Translations under genes and position numbers: made by a program
Origin: an uncultured Oscillospiraceae bacterium
Lineage (GTDB): Bacteria > Bacillota > Clostridia > Oscillospirales > Oscillospiraceae
Direction: 5' to 3'
Length of the DNA: 64,000 nt
NCBI GenBank assembly: GCA_934589065.1
Contig: CAKTNN010000002.1
Coordinates: 47,030-111,029, forward strand
Notes under the pieces: model-generated
What the model saw: only the letters and a program-made list of their open reading frames with translations
Databases searched by the model: none
Told to the model about the DNA's origin: nothing
Part shown: in pieces, positions 53,101 through 60,145 of the stretch
Layout of the letters: each line of letters starts with the position of its first letter
Numbering within the stretch: the first letter of the stretch is position 1

Positions 53101-54358
53101 CGATATCCAGCACGCAATCCACCTTGGGATCAAAAAAGGATGCTGCCGTGCAGTGGGCAATTGTTTCCACTTCTCCCTCATCCAGGCAGAAGGCGGATTT
53201 CAGCAGTGCCTCCCCGTAACCGGTAGAGCAGGTGCGGGCAATCCGGGCAGAGCCGGGCAGCATGGTTTTCAGCTTCCAGATAGCCGTCTTTGCCGTCTCG
53301 ATGGGGTTGCCTTTATTATTGGCATAGTAGGAAAACAGCAGCTGCCCCTCCTGACCGATCAGGACCATTTTGGTGGTGGTAGAACCGGCATCGATTCCAA
53401 GATAGCAATCGCCGCAGTAGGTTTCCAGGTTGGCCTTCCTCACCACCGCCTGGCTGTGACGCCGGCAAAATTCATCGTAGTCCGCCTGATCCCGGAATAG
53501 CGCCGGAAGCCGGGGCATCTCAAAGGACACCTGAACGCCCTTTTCCAGTCTGGCAATCAGCTCCTCCAGAGGGGTTTCCGGTGCACCCCCACTTTCCAGA
53601 GCAGAGCCCATGGCAGCAAACAGGTGGGAGTTATCCGGGTCTACCACATTCTCCGGGGTCAGCTTCAGGGTGCGGATAAATGCTTTTTTCAGTTCCGGCA
53701 AAAAGTGCAGCGGGCCGCCCAAAAAGGCGACACAGCCCCGGATGGGCTTTCCGCAGGCCAGGCCGGATATGGTCTGGTTTACCACCGCCTGGAAAATGGA
53801 TGCCGCCAAATCTGCCTTGGTAGCACCCTCGTTGATAAGCGGCTGAATATCCGTCTTTGCAAATACGCCGCAGCGGGCCGCAATGGGATAAATCTGTTGA
53901 TAATTTTCTGCCTCTTTATTCAGTCCACCGGCATCAATTTGCAGCAGCGCTGCCATCTGGTCAATAAAAGAGCCGGTTCCTCCGGCGCACACGCCGTTCA
54001 TCCGCTCTTCCAGTCCGCCGGTAAAATAGATGATTTTTGCATCCTCGCCGCCCAGCTCAATGGCAACATCCGTCTGAGGATAGAATTCCTTCAATGCGGA
54101 AGCAACTGCAACAACCTCTTGTACGAATCCAATCTCCATGGCTTTTGCCAGGGTAATTGCACCGGAGCCGGTGATCTGTACCTGAAACAGGCACGGCCCC
54201 AGCTTCTCCCGGGCATTCTTTAGAAGGTCTGCCAGCGCCCCCAGGGTATTGGCCTGATGGCGGCAATAGTTTCCGTAAATAAGATGGTTATTTTCGTCCA
54301 GAACCGCCAGTTTTACGGTGGTGGAGCCAATATCAATTCCTGCACGATATGTATTCAT
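50123..54358 (-). CDS. fused 2-hydroxyacyl-CoA dehydratase activase/component protein
   Basis: 1411-residue protein combining two ASKHA ATPase (BcrAD/BadFG, archerase-like) domains and dehydratase-like cluster domains in one chain. ATPase 1 (about 1-260) has GIDIGSTTVKLAV and cluster Cys in NGVCAGGTGSF and ARCGVFAKTD. ATPase 2 (about 318-580) has GIDAGSTTTKMVLIG, GGQDMKCIRL and NEACSSGCGSF. Next come RRCGGCANNCMLTV and the DUF2229-type region with SECYPAKLAHGHVQWL. The last 450 residues resemble HgdB-type components (NSFGCGLD, NNDACFPS, QTGGCCRASNY, QPFACLPNH). ATG at 54358 is better spaced from GGAGAG than 54376. The substrate is unknown, and ATP-driven low-potential electron transfer is inferred. 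Confidence 0.88.
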   Translation of the reverse strand: MNTYRAGIDIGSTTVKLAVLDENNHLIYGNYCRHQANTLGALADLLKNAREKLGPCLFQVQITGSGAITLAKAMEIGFVQEVVAVASALKEFYPQTDVAIELGGEDAKIIYFTGGLEERMNGVCAGGTGSFIDQMAALLQIDAGGLNKEAENYQQIYPIAARCGVFAKTDIQPLINEGATKADLAASIFQAVVNQTISGLACGKPIRGCVAFLGGPLHFLPELKKAFIRTLKLTPENVVDPDNSHLFAAMGSALESGGAPETPLEELIARLEKGVQVSFEMPRLPALFRDQADYDEFCRRHSQAVVRKANLETYCGDCYLGIDAGSTTTKMVLIGQEGQLLFSYYANNKGNPIETAKTAIWKLKTMLPGSARIARTCSTGYGEALLKSAFCLDEGEVETIAHCTAASFFDPKVDCVLDIGGQDMKCIRLKNGAVDTIMLNEACSSGCGSFIENFANSLGFTAEKFAKEALFAEHPVDLGTRCTVFMNSNVKQAQKEGAKVSDISAGLAYSVIKNALFKVIKLSSAKELGSHIVVQGGTFHNQAVLRAFESIAGAQVVCPDIAGLMGAFGAALIARNHDRGKGTTMMPLEDIVNLTYTTKTRRCGGCANNCMLTVNVFPGGRRHITGNRCEKGAGGGSKRQKAPNMVAYKQKRMFDYEPLPESEAVHGTVGLPRVLNMYENYPFWATFFRNLGIRAVLSPFSDRKIYEKGMDSIPSESECYPAKLAHGHVQWLIDQGITTIFHPCVFYEYQEHKDAQNHYSCPIVASYPENLKNNVEAVTEGKVRYIRPFVAFTSEKTAADRLVKVCKEEWNIPASVTRKAVKAAWEEQRKTKADIVAEGTRVLREMEASGGSGIVLAGRPYHIDPEINHGIPELIASYGLTVLTEDSLPNPQEEQQLRIVDQWVYHSRLYSAARFVRNRDDLELLQLNSFGCGLDAVTTDQVNEILEGSNKLYTLLKIDEVNNLGAVRIRIRSLMAAMKMRKEEKIHAQPQPVAFQRQEYTSQMQLEGYTILAPQMSPIHFEILQPVLEKHGYHVVVLDNDDRSAIDVGLKYVNNDACFPSITVVGQIMEAVLSGKYDTDHLAIMMTQTGGCCRASNYVAFIRRALQKAGYSHIPVISVNANGMEKNEGFHFTPGLILDAVHAIVYGDLFMRCLYRVRPYELTKGSADALHEKWKKICIDSLVNPQCSLSYSQVCHGIVEAFDAFPIDEKMRKPRVGIVGEILVKYMPLANNHLVQVLEAEGAEAVVPDMLDFFNYCLLGGEYRHEFLGAGLDSEVLAKVGIKSVRALRQPAIDALKKSKRFTPPVPIEEIAENTKPFLSLGNQYGEGWFLAGEMVELITSGTPNVICIQPFACLPNHVVGKGVIKVLKKAYPQANISAVDYDPGASEVNQLNRIKLMLSAAKENLEKNDG

Positions 54359-54452
54359 TTTGTCTGTGCTCTCCATGGTCTATACAGTAATACGATTCTC
54401 CCATATTTGGTTACGCAAAATTATAGTTGGTTTTTCTCAACCGAATCTAAAC

Positions 54453-54590
54453 AAAAAGGACTGTTAAAAAACCATTGTCATAGGAAATCAGCGAATCTTT
54501 CCGGTGCGGTATTCTTCGCCCTTCCGGGAAGAAGATTGCCGCACCAGTGTACGCGCTAGTTCGCTCTGACACGTTTTTTAACAGTCCCCT
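54453..54590. repeat. 138-bp long inverted-repeat element, terminator of the signalling gene
   Basis: Arms GGACTGTTAAAAAAC (54458-54472) and the exact complement (54573-54587) enclose nested hairpins (GGTGCGG/CCGCACC and TTCTTC/GAAGAA). On the minus strand a T-tract follows, so it can end the receiver-GGDEF-EAL gene. Part of the inside (GATTGCCGCACCAGTG, then GTTCGC) resembles the palindrome at 4042-4078. Confidence 0.78.
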
Positions 54591-54593
54591 AGA

Positions 54594-56624
54594 TTATTCT
54601 GCCTTCAGCCGGTGGAGCATCTCCAAAACATAAGGCTCCCCGTCAACTTCCATATACTTGGCAATGATCTCATAGTATGCGCCATCCCGCTGCACCGTCA
54701 GGGATTCCTCCCCCTTGGATTTCAGCACCCGCAGGGCAAGGCACTGGTTCACCCTTTCCGGGTCACCATTCAGTTCACACCCGGAGCAGCCGGGTTCATC
54801 CTTAATATGCTCCAAAGCCTTGTGATCCAGCAAATGCACCACATCAAAAATCATTTGGTATCCCCGGAGCATATCCTGCATTTCCCGGCGGGTAAGGCGT
54901 TTGTCAGGAACCACCGTCTCGGCCTTGCGGTATACGCCAATCATTCCCCGTCCGGAATCACCGGACTGGCCTAGCTTGCCCTCCCTGCGGCACTTTTCCA
55001 CATAGTCCAGGAACTCTGCCTCCGGCAACGGCTTGGAGAAATAGTAACCCTGGATGTAATCGCAGTCGTTGTCCCGCAGGAATCTCACCTGCTCCGGTGT
55101 CTCTGCGCCCTCGGCAATCACCTTAATTCCCAGATGATGCACCATCTCCATAATGCCGCCAATGATGGTGCGCACCTTGGGGCTGGTTTCAATCTGACGG
55201 GTAAAGGTCATGTCCAGCTTTAGGATATCAAAATCATACTGTTTCAGCATTCCGAAGGAGGAGTAGCCGCTGCCAAAATCATCCAGCAGGATCTTTGCTC
55301 CGGCGCTGCGCAGCTGCTGCAAAATTCCCGCGCGGTCACTCTCCAATGCGGCATACGAGGTTTCGGTAATTTCCAGACGCATATCCCCCTGACGGAGGGT
55401 ATTCCCCTGGAAAATGTCCACCAGACGATCCATCAGGCCGTCATCATAGAAGTCCATCCAGGAAAGGTTCACAGAAACCGGCACCATGGGTGTGCTGTCT
55501 TTATAGCACTGCAAAATGGTTTTGTGCACATGATCCGCCACAAACCAGTCCAGCTTAGAAATCTGCCCGCTGCTTTCCAGCGCAGGAATAAAGGCAGCCG
55601 GGGAAACCATTCCCCTTTGGGGATGCACCCAGCGAACCAACGCCTCCGCAGAAACCAGATTGCCGGTGGACGCTTCCACCACAGGCTGGTAATAAACCTT
55701 AAATTCCCCGTTGGCAATTGCTGCCTCATACTCCCCCATGAGCTCTACCTGATCCATATAAATCCGGCGCATGGAATCATCAAACACTGCAAAGGGCTGC
55801 ACATGGTCGCTGAGAATGCTCTCCTCTGCCAATTTTGCCCGATCGATCATGCTGGTGACATCGGTATCGTTTTCATTCAGGCAGTAGATTCCGCAGTAGC
55901 CGTAGAGCTTCATGCTTCGGTTTTTCAGCTGCGCCGTGATTTTCAGCTTGGATGCCATGGTTTCCAGATTGATGTGATCCTGGCGCACCAGGCAAACCAG
56001 GTGATCAGCATCCAGCCGCCCGGAGATTTCGGGCTCCCAATTGGCATTGATGCGGGCGTAGAAATCTTTCAGGATTGTATCCCCGCCCTCTGTGCCGAAG
56101 AGCTCATTGGTGGCTTTAAAATTCTTGATATCCAGGAACATCAGAGCATAGTCCGTCCGTCTGGCGGCATTATGCAGAATGTTCTCAGCCATGCGGATGA
56201 AACCGTTTCGGTTGTAGCCGCCGGTCAGGCTGTCTTTATAGTCATGCTCGTACAGGGACAGGATGTTGTGCACCCGGTTCAAAACGATTTCCGGACTGAA
56301 TGGCTTGGAAAAATAGTCCACCGCCCCCAGTTTATAAGCATGCAGAACCGCCTCGTTTGAGGAATCGCCGGAAATCACAATTACCGGCAGCTCCTTCAAT
56401 AGGTTATGGGAATTCATATATTCCAGGACGCCATAGCCGTCCATAACAGGCATCTGAATATCCAGCAGCACCAGACGATAAATCCGTTCCTGAGACTCAA
56501 TCATCTCCACCGCCTGTGCGCCGTTCTCCGCCTGAAAAACCTGATAGCGATCCTGGAGAATGTATTCCAGGAGCTCCCGGTTAATTTTCGCATCGTCAAC
56601 AATAAGAACATTTGATTTATGCAT
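54594..56624 (-). CDS. receiver-GGDEF(degenerate)-EAL signalling protein
   Basis: 676-residue cytoplasmic regulator. The receiver domain (1-120) has the acidic pocket VDD (9-11), phosphoacceptor Asp55 in LLDIQMP, and Lys107 in YFSKPF. The GGDEF-like domain (125-285) is degenerate: RLDADHL stands where RYGGDEF should be. The EAL domain (about 300-545) keeps all catalytic motifs: EALVRW (327), NLSWMDF, LEITET, LLDDFGSGYSSF, KLDM and EGAET. It is therefore predicted to degrade c-di-GMP. A C-terminal extension of about 110 residues has Cys (CSGCELNG) and a beta-rich PAS-like end. An Hpt gene lies 128 bp upstream on the same strand. GAGGAGAG before the ATG. Confidence 0.93.
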   Translation of the reverse strand: MHKSNVLIVDDAKINRELLEYILQDRYQVFQAENGAQAVEMIESQERIYRLVLLDIQMPVMDGYGVLEYMNSHNLLKELPVIVISGDSSNEAVLHAYKLGAVDYFSKPFSPEIVLNRVHNILSLYEHDYKDSLTGGYNRNGFIRMAENILHNAARRTDYALMFLDIKNFKATNELFGTEGGDTILKDFYARINANWEPEISGRLDADHLVCLVRQDHINLETMASKLKITAQLKNRSMKLYGYCGIYCLNENDTDVTSMIDRAKLAEESILSDHVQPFAVFDDSMRRIYMDQVELMGEYEAAIANGEFKVYYQPVVEASTGNLVSAEALVRWVHPQRGMVSPAAFIPALESSGQISKLDWFVADHVHKTILQCYKDSTPMVPVSVNLSWMDFYDDGLMDRLVDIFQGNTLRQGDMRLEITETSYAALESDRAGILQQLRSAGAKILLDDFGSGYSSFGMLKQYDFDILKLDMTFTRQIETSPKVRTIIGGIMEMVHHLGIKVIAEGAETPEQVRFLRDNDCDYIQGYYFSKPLPEAEFLDYVEKCRREGKLGQSGDSGRGMIGVYRKAETVVPDKRLTRREMQDMLRGYQMIFDVVHLLDHKALEHIKDEPGCSGCELNGDPERVNQCLALRVLKSKGEESLTVQRDGAYYEIIAKYMEVDGEPYVLEMLHRLKAE

Positions 56625-56752
56625 GACGTCTCTCCTCTACTTGCAGCAAGCTGCAAAACAATCCATGGCAGCTGCCAAACATTCCGCTGCCCCTGCGGTT
56701 TTCGGAGAATCACCGCAAACCCGCCGCCTTTTCGGCGCGGCGTTTCTGCATA

Positions 56753-57109
56753 TTATTTCTGCGCTCCGTATACGTGAATGGCATCCACCACAATGCCGTA
56801 AGCCTTTTCCACATTTGCCATCAAAGCGGCATCCGCAGTGCCATGCTGGGGACGCAGCTGCTCCGTCAGCTGGGAAGCAGCCTGCTGCAGCTGGGTAAAC
56901 GCCAGATTGGCAGCCACGCCCTTCAGGGTATGGGCCTCCCGGAAGGACACAGCAATGTCCCCCTCTGCCACGGCCTTGCGAAGGTTTGCCATGGTCTGAT
57001 CATCCAAAAACTTAAAAATAAAGCGCTCGATCATAGAGTCCGTCATCAGACGGCCCTTGGCCTCTTCGTAGCTGCCATTCATCTGATCGTAGCATTCTTT
57101 CAAGGTCAT
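56753..57109 (-). CDS. stand-alone histidine phosphotransfer (Hpt) protein
   Basis: 118-residue four-helix Hpt protein. The phosphoacceptor His lies in REAHTLKGVAANL (about residue 60), with a following helix ending in a conserved LxxxxR pattern. It can pass phosphoryl groups between a hybrid kinase and a receiver; the obvious candidate partner is the receiver at 56624. No kinase is in the window. The ATG at 57109 follows GGAGG with 8 bp; the ATG five codons upstream overlaps the site. It is transcribed from the promoter at 57204-57232, likely together with the next gene. Confidence 0.85.
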   Translation of the reverse strand: MTLKECYDQMNGSYEEAKGRLMTDSMIERFIFKFLDDQTMANLRKAVAEGDIAVSFREAHTLKGVAANLAFTQLQQAASQLTEQLRPQHGTADAALMANVEKAYGIVVDAIHVYGAQK

Positions 57110-57203
57110 AAAGAACCCCTCCACAATATAGGTATGCGACGCAAAAAATCACCGCCGCCGGGATCAGCAGATAAGCATATCCGACAAATATTACTTCTTG
57201 TTT

Positions 57204-57232
57204 ATTATACACATCTGTTTTTAAAATAGCAA
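57204..57232 (-). promoter_or_regulatory. promoter of the Hpt gene
   Basis: On the minus strand TTGCTA (57227-57232) and TATAAT (57204-57209) are spaced by 17 bp. The gap 57110-57431 holds this promoter and the divergent promoter at 57344-57371. Confidence 0.75.
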
Positions 57233-57343
57233 GAAAAATCCGACAGAATACGACAAAATAATCCTCTGTGCCCATTTTCTCCCATGTTTCGTTGCGTTAA
57301 AAAAACTCGAAAGAAAAGTTTTTTCACAATCACTAAAAAGATG

Positions 57344-57371
57344 TTGATTTTTGCAAAAATTTCTATATAAT
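57344..57371 (+). promoter_or_regulatory. promoter of the diguanylate cyclase gene
   Basis: TTGATT (57344-57349) and TATAAT (57366-57371) are spaced by 16 bp, about 60 bp before the GTG start. Confidence 0.65.
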
Positions 57372-57431
57372 ATTATCGTGCCAACGTTAAGTTGGAGCAG
57401 ACGATAATCCCTGAGAGGAGGCTGGGACATC

Positions 57432-58514
57432 GTGGGTAAGATAAAAAATACCGTAGCACAGACGGTTCCCAAGGTTCTCTCCGTTTTGCTTACATTTTTG
57501 ATCTTTCTATCGATGATGGATGTGCGGCTGCTTCAAGGCACCGCAAAAGTAATCAACTCCACAGGAAGCGTCCGCGGAATGAGCCAGCAGCTTGTGAAAC
57601 AGGAAATCTTAGGGCTGCCCAACGATCAGGCAATCGCCGACCTGACCCAGCTTTTGCTGGAGCTGAAAGAGGGCGGCGATGTATACGGCATTACCCCTAT
57701 GCGCTATGTGGAATACCAGAGCCGCCTCGCTACTGAAACCAAATATTGGGATACCCTACAGGCAGAAATTTATACGCTTCGTTCCAAAGGTCTGGAAAAC
57801 AGCAACATTTTGGAGGTCAGCGACCATTTTTATAAGCTGGCAAACGATACCGTTGACGCCTCTGAAATCTATTGCGCTAAGGTTACAGAAGATCTGTTGA
57901 AGATTGAAACCGGAATGGTCATTTGCAGCGTGCTGACCATTCTTCTGATGTTCTTCAATTCCATTCAGAATCGAAAGCTCTCTACCGTGAATTCTGAGCT
58001 CACCCATACAGCATATCTGGACAAGCACACCGGTCTTCCCAACAAGAGCCGGTGTGAAGAACTCCTCAACGCTCCGGGCGAACTGGATTTGTCAACGGCC
58101 TGCCTGATGTTCGACCTGAATTTCCTGAAAAAAATCAATGATGCCATGGGTCACCAGGCCGGTGACGACATGATCAGGTGCTTCGCCCAGCTGCTTCGCA
58201 AGGCCGCACCCCCTGCAGCATTTGTGGGCAGATATGGCGGTGACGAATTCGTCATCATCATGCGGGATGTTACCCCCGGAGAAGTGGATGCGTTCCTGGA
58301 AAAACTGGCGCGGATGGCGGCAGACCACAATCGCTCCGGCACCCAGTTTATGCCGGTAATTCCCCTGAGCTACGCCGCCGGGTATGCCCACTCCGCTCAG
58401 GTTCCCAACAGCACCATGGCGACACTGTTAAAGGTTGCCGACAACAATATGTATGAAAACAAGGTAAAAATGAAAGCCGCTATGAAAAACGGCGAAGAAG
58501 TTGATCTGCGATAA
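57432..58514 (+). CDS. membrane diguanylate cyclase with extracytoplasmic sensor
   Basis: 360-residue protein with one N-terminal membrane helix (about 13-31), an extracytoplasmic helical domain (about 32-160) beginning STGSVRGMSQQLVKQEI as in PilJ-type sensors, and a second helix (about 160-178). A GGDEF domain follows from about 195: the metal Asp is in MFDLNFLKKINDAMGHQAGD and the intact RYGGDEFVIIM is near residue 270. It should make c-di-GMP, opposing the EAL protein encoded divergently. The start is GTG at 57432 behind GAGAGGAGG. Confidence 0.9.
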   Translation: MGKIKNTVAQTVPKVLSVLLTFLIFLSMMDVRLLQGTAKVINSTGSVRGMSQQLVKQEILGLPNDQAIADLTQLLLELKEGGDVYGITPMRYVEYQSRLATETKYWDTLQAEIYTLRSKGLENSNILEVSDHFYKLANDTVDASEIYCAKVTEDLLKIETGMVICSVLTILLMFFNSIQNRKLSTVNSELTHTAYLDKHTGLPNKSRCEELLNAPGELDLSTACLMFDLNFLKKINDAMGHQAGDDMIRCFAQLLRKAAPPAAFVGRYGGDEFVIIMRDVTPGEVDAFLEKLARMAADHNRSGTQFMPVIPLSYAAGYAHSAQVPNSTMATLLKVADNNMYENKVKMKAAMKNGEEVDLR

Positions 58515-58519
58515 GAAGT

Positions 58520-58555
58520 AATTCCCGGTGTCCAGCAGTGGATACCGGGAATTTT
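58520..58555 (+). terminator. terminator after the diguanylate cyclase gene
   Basis: AATTCCCGGTGTCCA pairs with TGGATACCGGGAATT around a 4-nt loop, followed by a T-tract. It begins 5 bp after the stop and lies between convergent genes. Confidence 0.88.
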
Positions 58556-58570
58556 TCCGTCTGTTTTGAA

Positions 58571-60145
58571 TTACTCCGGCATTGCTTCCAGAATTGCCTC
58601 TGCCGTCACCATGCCGTCAATGGCGGCGGACATAATGCCTCCTGCGTATCCGGCTCCCTCTCCTGTGGGATAGAGCCCCAAAAGGTTCGACTGGCGGGTT
58701 TCATCCCGTACAATTCGCACCGGGGAGGAGCTTCGGGTTTCCGGTGCCGTAAGTACCGCATCCGGGTCGGCAAACCCCCGCAGCTTTCCATCCAGCTTGG
58801 GCAGCGCCTGGGCAAGAGCGCCCGTAATATGCTCCGGCAGACACCTGTGCAGATCCGTCCAACAAACGCCGGGACGGTAGGTCGGCTTTACCGTGCCCGG
58901 GCCCTCGCTTTCTTTGCCGGAAAGGAAATCCCCCACCTTCTGGGCCGGAGCACGGTAGCTTCCGGTGAGGCGGTAGGCGCTTTCCTCAATTTCCCGCTGC
59001 CAGTACATTCCTCCAAGAGGCCCGGGCTCCGGGAAAATCTCCGGGTTTACCGTCACCAGCAGAGCAGCATTTGCGTTTTCTCCATCCCGGTCTGCGTAAC
59101 TCATGCCGTTTGTGACAACTCTCCCCTCTTCCGAGGCAGCCGCCACCACATAGCCGCCGGGACACATACAGAAAGTGTATACCGTGCCATTCTCCAAATG
59201 CTGCACCAGCTTATAGTCTGCCGGCGGCAGGCTGGCATGAACCGTTCCATACTGGGCAAGATCGATTTTTTCCTGGCTATGCTCAATCCGCACGCCCATG
59301 GCAAAGGGTTTGGGCTCCATGGAAATGCCCGCCTCCAGCAGCATTTCAAAGGTATCCCTGGCGCTGTGCCCAATTGCCAGCACCGCTTGCCTGCAAGGGA
59401 TTATCTCTCCGCTTTCCAGCCGGACACCGGTCAGGTGGTTTCCCCGGGTTTCCAAGGCAGTTACCTGGCTGCAAAGACGCACCTCGCCCCCTAGGGCCTG
59501 GATGCGTTTTCTCAGGTTCTGCACCACTTCCAGCAGCACATCCGTACCGACGTGGGGCTTGGCGTCAAACAGAATATCCTCCCGCGCCCCCGCCTCCACA
59601 AATTGCTCCAGAATCCAGCTGATTCTGGGATTATTTACCCCGGTATTGAGTTTCCCATCGGAAAACGTGCCCGCGCCGCCTTCCCCAAACTGGACGTTGC
59701 TTCTGGTGTCCAGCTTTCCGGTTTCAAAAAAAGTCTCCACCTTTTTTTGCCGGGTCAGAGCATCTTCTCCCCGCTCCAAAACAATGGGTCTTCGTCCCGC
59801 CAGGGCAAGCACCAATGCCGCAAACATTCCGGCAGGGCCGAAGCCGATCACCACCGGACGGTCTTCTCTGGGCTGTGCCTTTGGCACACGGTAGCGGTTT
59901 ACGGGAGCAATGCTTACCTTATTGCTGCGGCAGCGCTTCAGTACTTTGTTTTCGCTGCCCTTCAGCGCCACATCCACCGTATAAATCACCCGCACGTTGG
60001 GCTTTTTCCGGGCATCGATCGACCGGCGCACCAGTCGAATGCGCTCTATTTCCGATGCGGATACACCCAGGATTTTGGCGGACTCGTATAAAAGTGCGCC
60101 TTTGTCATGCTCCGGCGCCATAGAAATATCCCGCACTCTAAGCAT
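58571..60145 (-). CDS. FAD-dependent oxidoreductase (COG2509 type)
   Basis: 524-residue flavoprotein. A beta-rich N-terminal segment (residues 1-85) with MLRVRDISMAPEHDKGAL leads into the FAD-binding motif VVIGFGPAGMFAALVLALAG near residue 97. Further motifs are VQFGEGGAGTFSDGKL, AIGHSARDTFEML, CMCPGGYVVAAASEEG, and the final GLYPTGEGAGYAGGIMSAA. The family is conserved in Firmicutes but its reaction is not established. The second ATG (60145) has 8-bp spacing from AGGAGG and overlaps the upstream flavoprotein gene by 8 bp, so they are coupled. Confidence 0.88.
   Translation of the reverse strand: MLRVRDISMAPEHDKGALLYESAKILGVSASEIERIRLVRRSIDARKKPNVRVIYTVDVALKGSENKVLKRCRSNKVSIAPVNRYRVPKAQPREDRPVVIGFGPAGMFAALVLALAGRRPIVLERGEDALTRQKKVETFFETGKLDTRSNVQFGEGGAGTFSDGKLNTGVNNPRISWILEQFVEAGAREDILFDAKPHVGTDVLLEVVQNLRKRIQALGGEVRLCSQVTALETRGNHLTGVRLESGEIIPCRQAVLAIGHSARDTFEMLLEAGISMEPKPFAMGVRIEHSQEKIDLAQYGTVHASLPPADYKLVQHLENGTVYTFCMCPGGYVVAAASEEGRVVTNGMSYADRDGENANAALLVTVNPEIFPEPGPLGGMYWQREIEESAYRLTGSYRAPAQKVGDFLSGKESEGPGTVKPTYRPGVCWTDLHRCLPEHITGALAQALPKLDGKLRGFADPDAVLTAPETRSSSPVRIVRDETRQSNLLGLYPTGEGAGYAGGIMSAAIDGMVTAEAILEAMPE

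Noticed and set aside
51641..53500. 619-codon plus-strand open frame
   Set aside because: Shadow of the giant dehydratase/activase gene, which carries coherent ATPase and Cys motifs.
57012..57275. Small membrane protein gene upstream of Hpt on the minus strand
   Set aside because: It overlaps the Hpt gene in another frame, has no ribosome site, and its hydrophobic part falls in the leader region.
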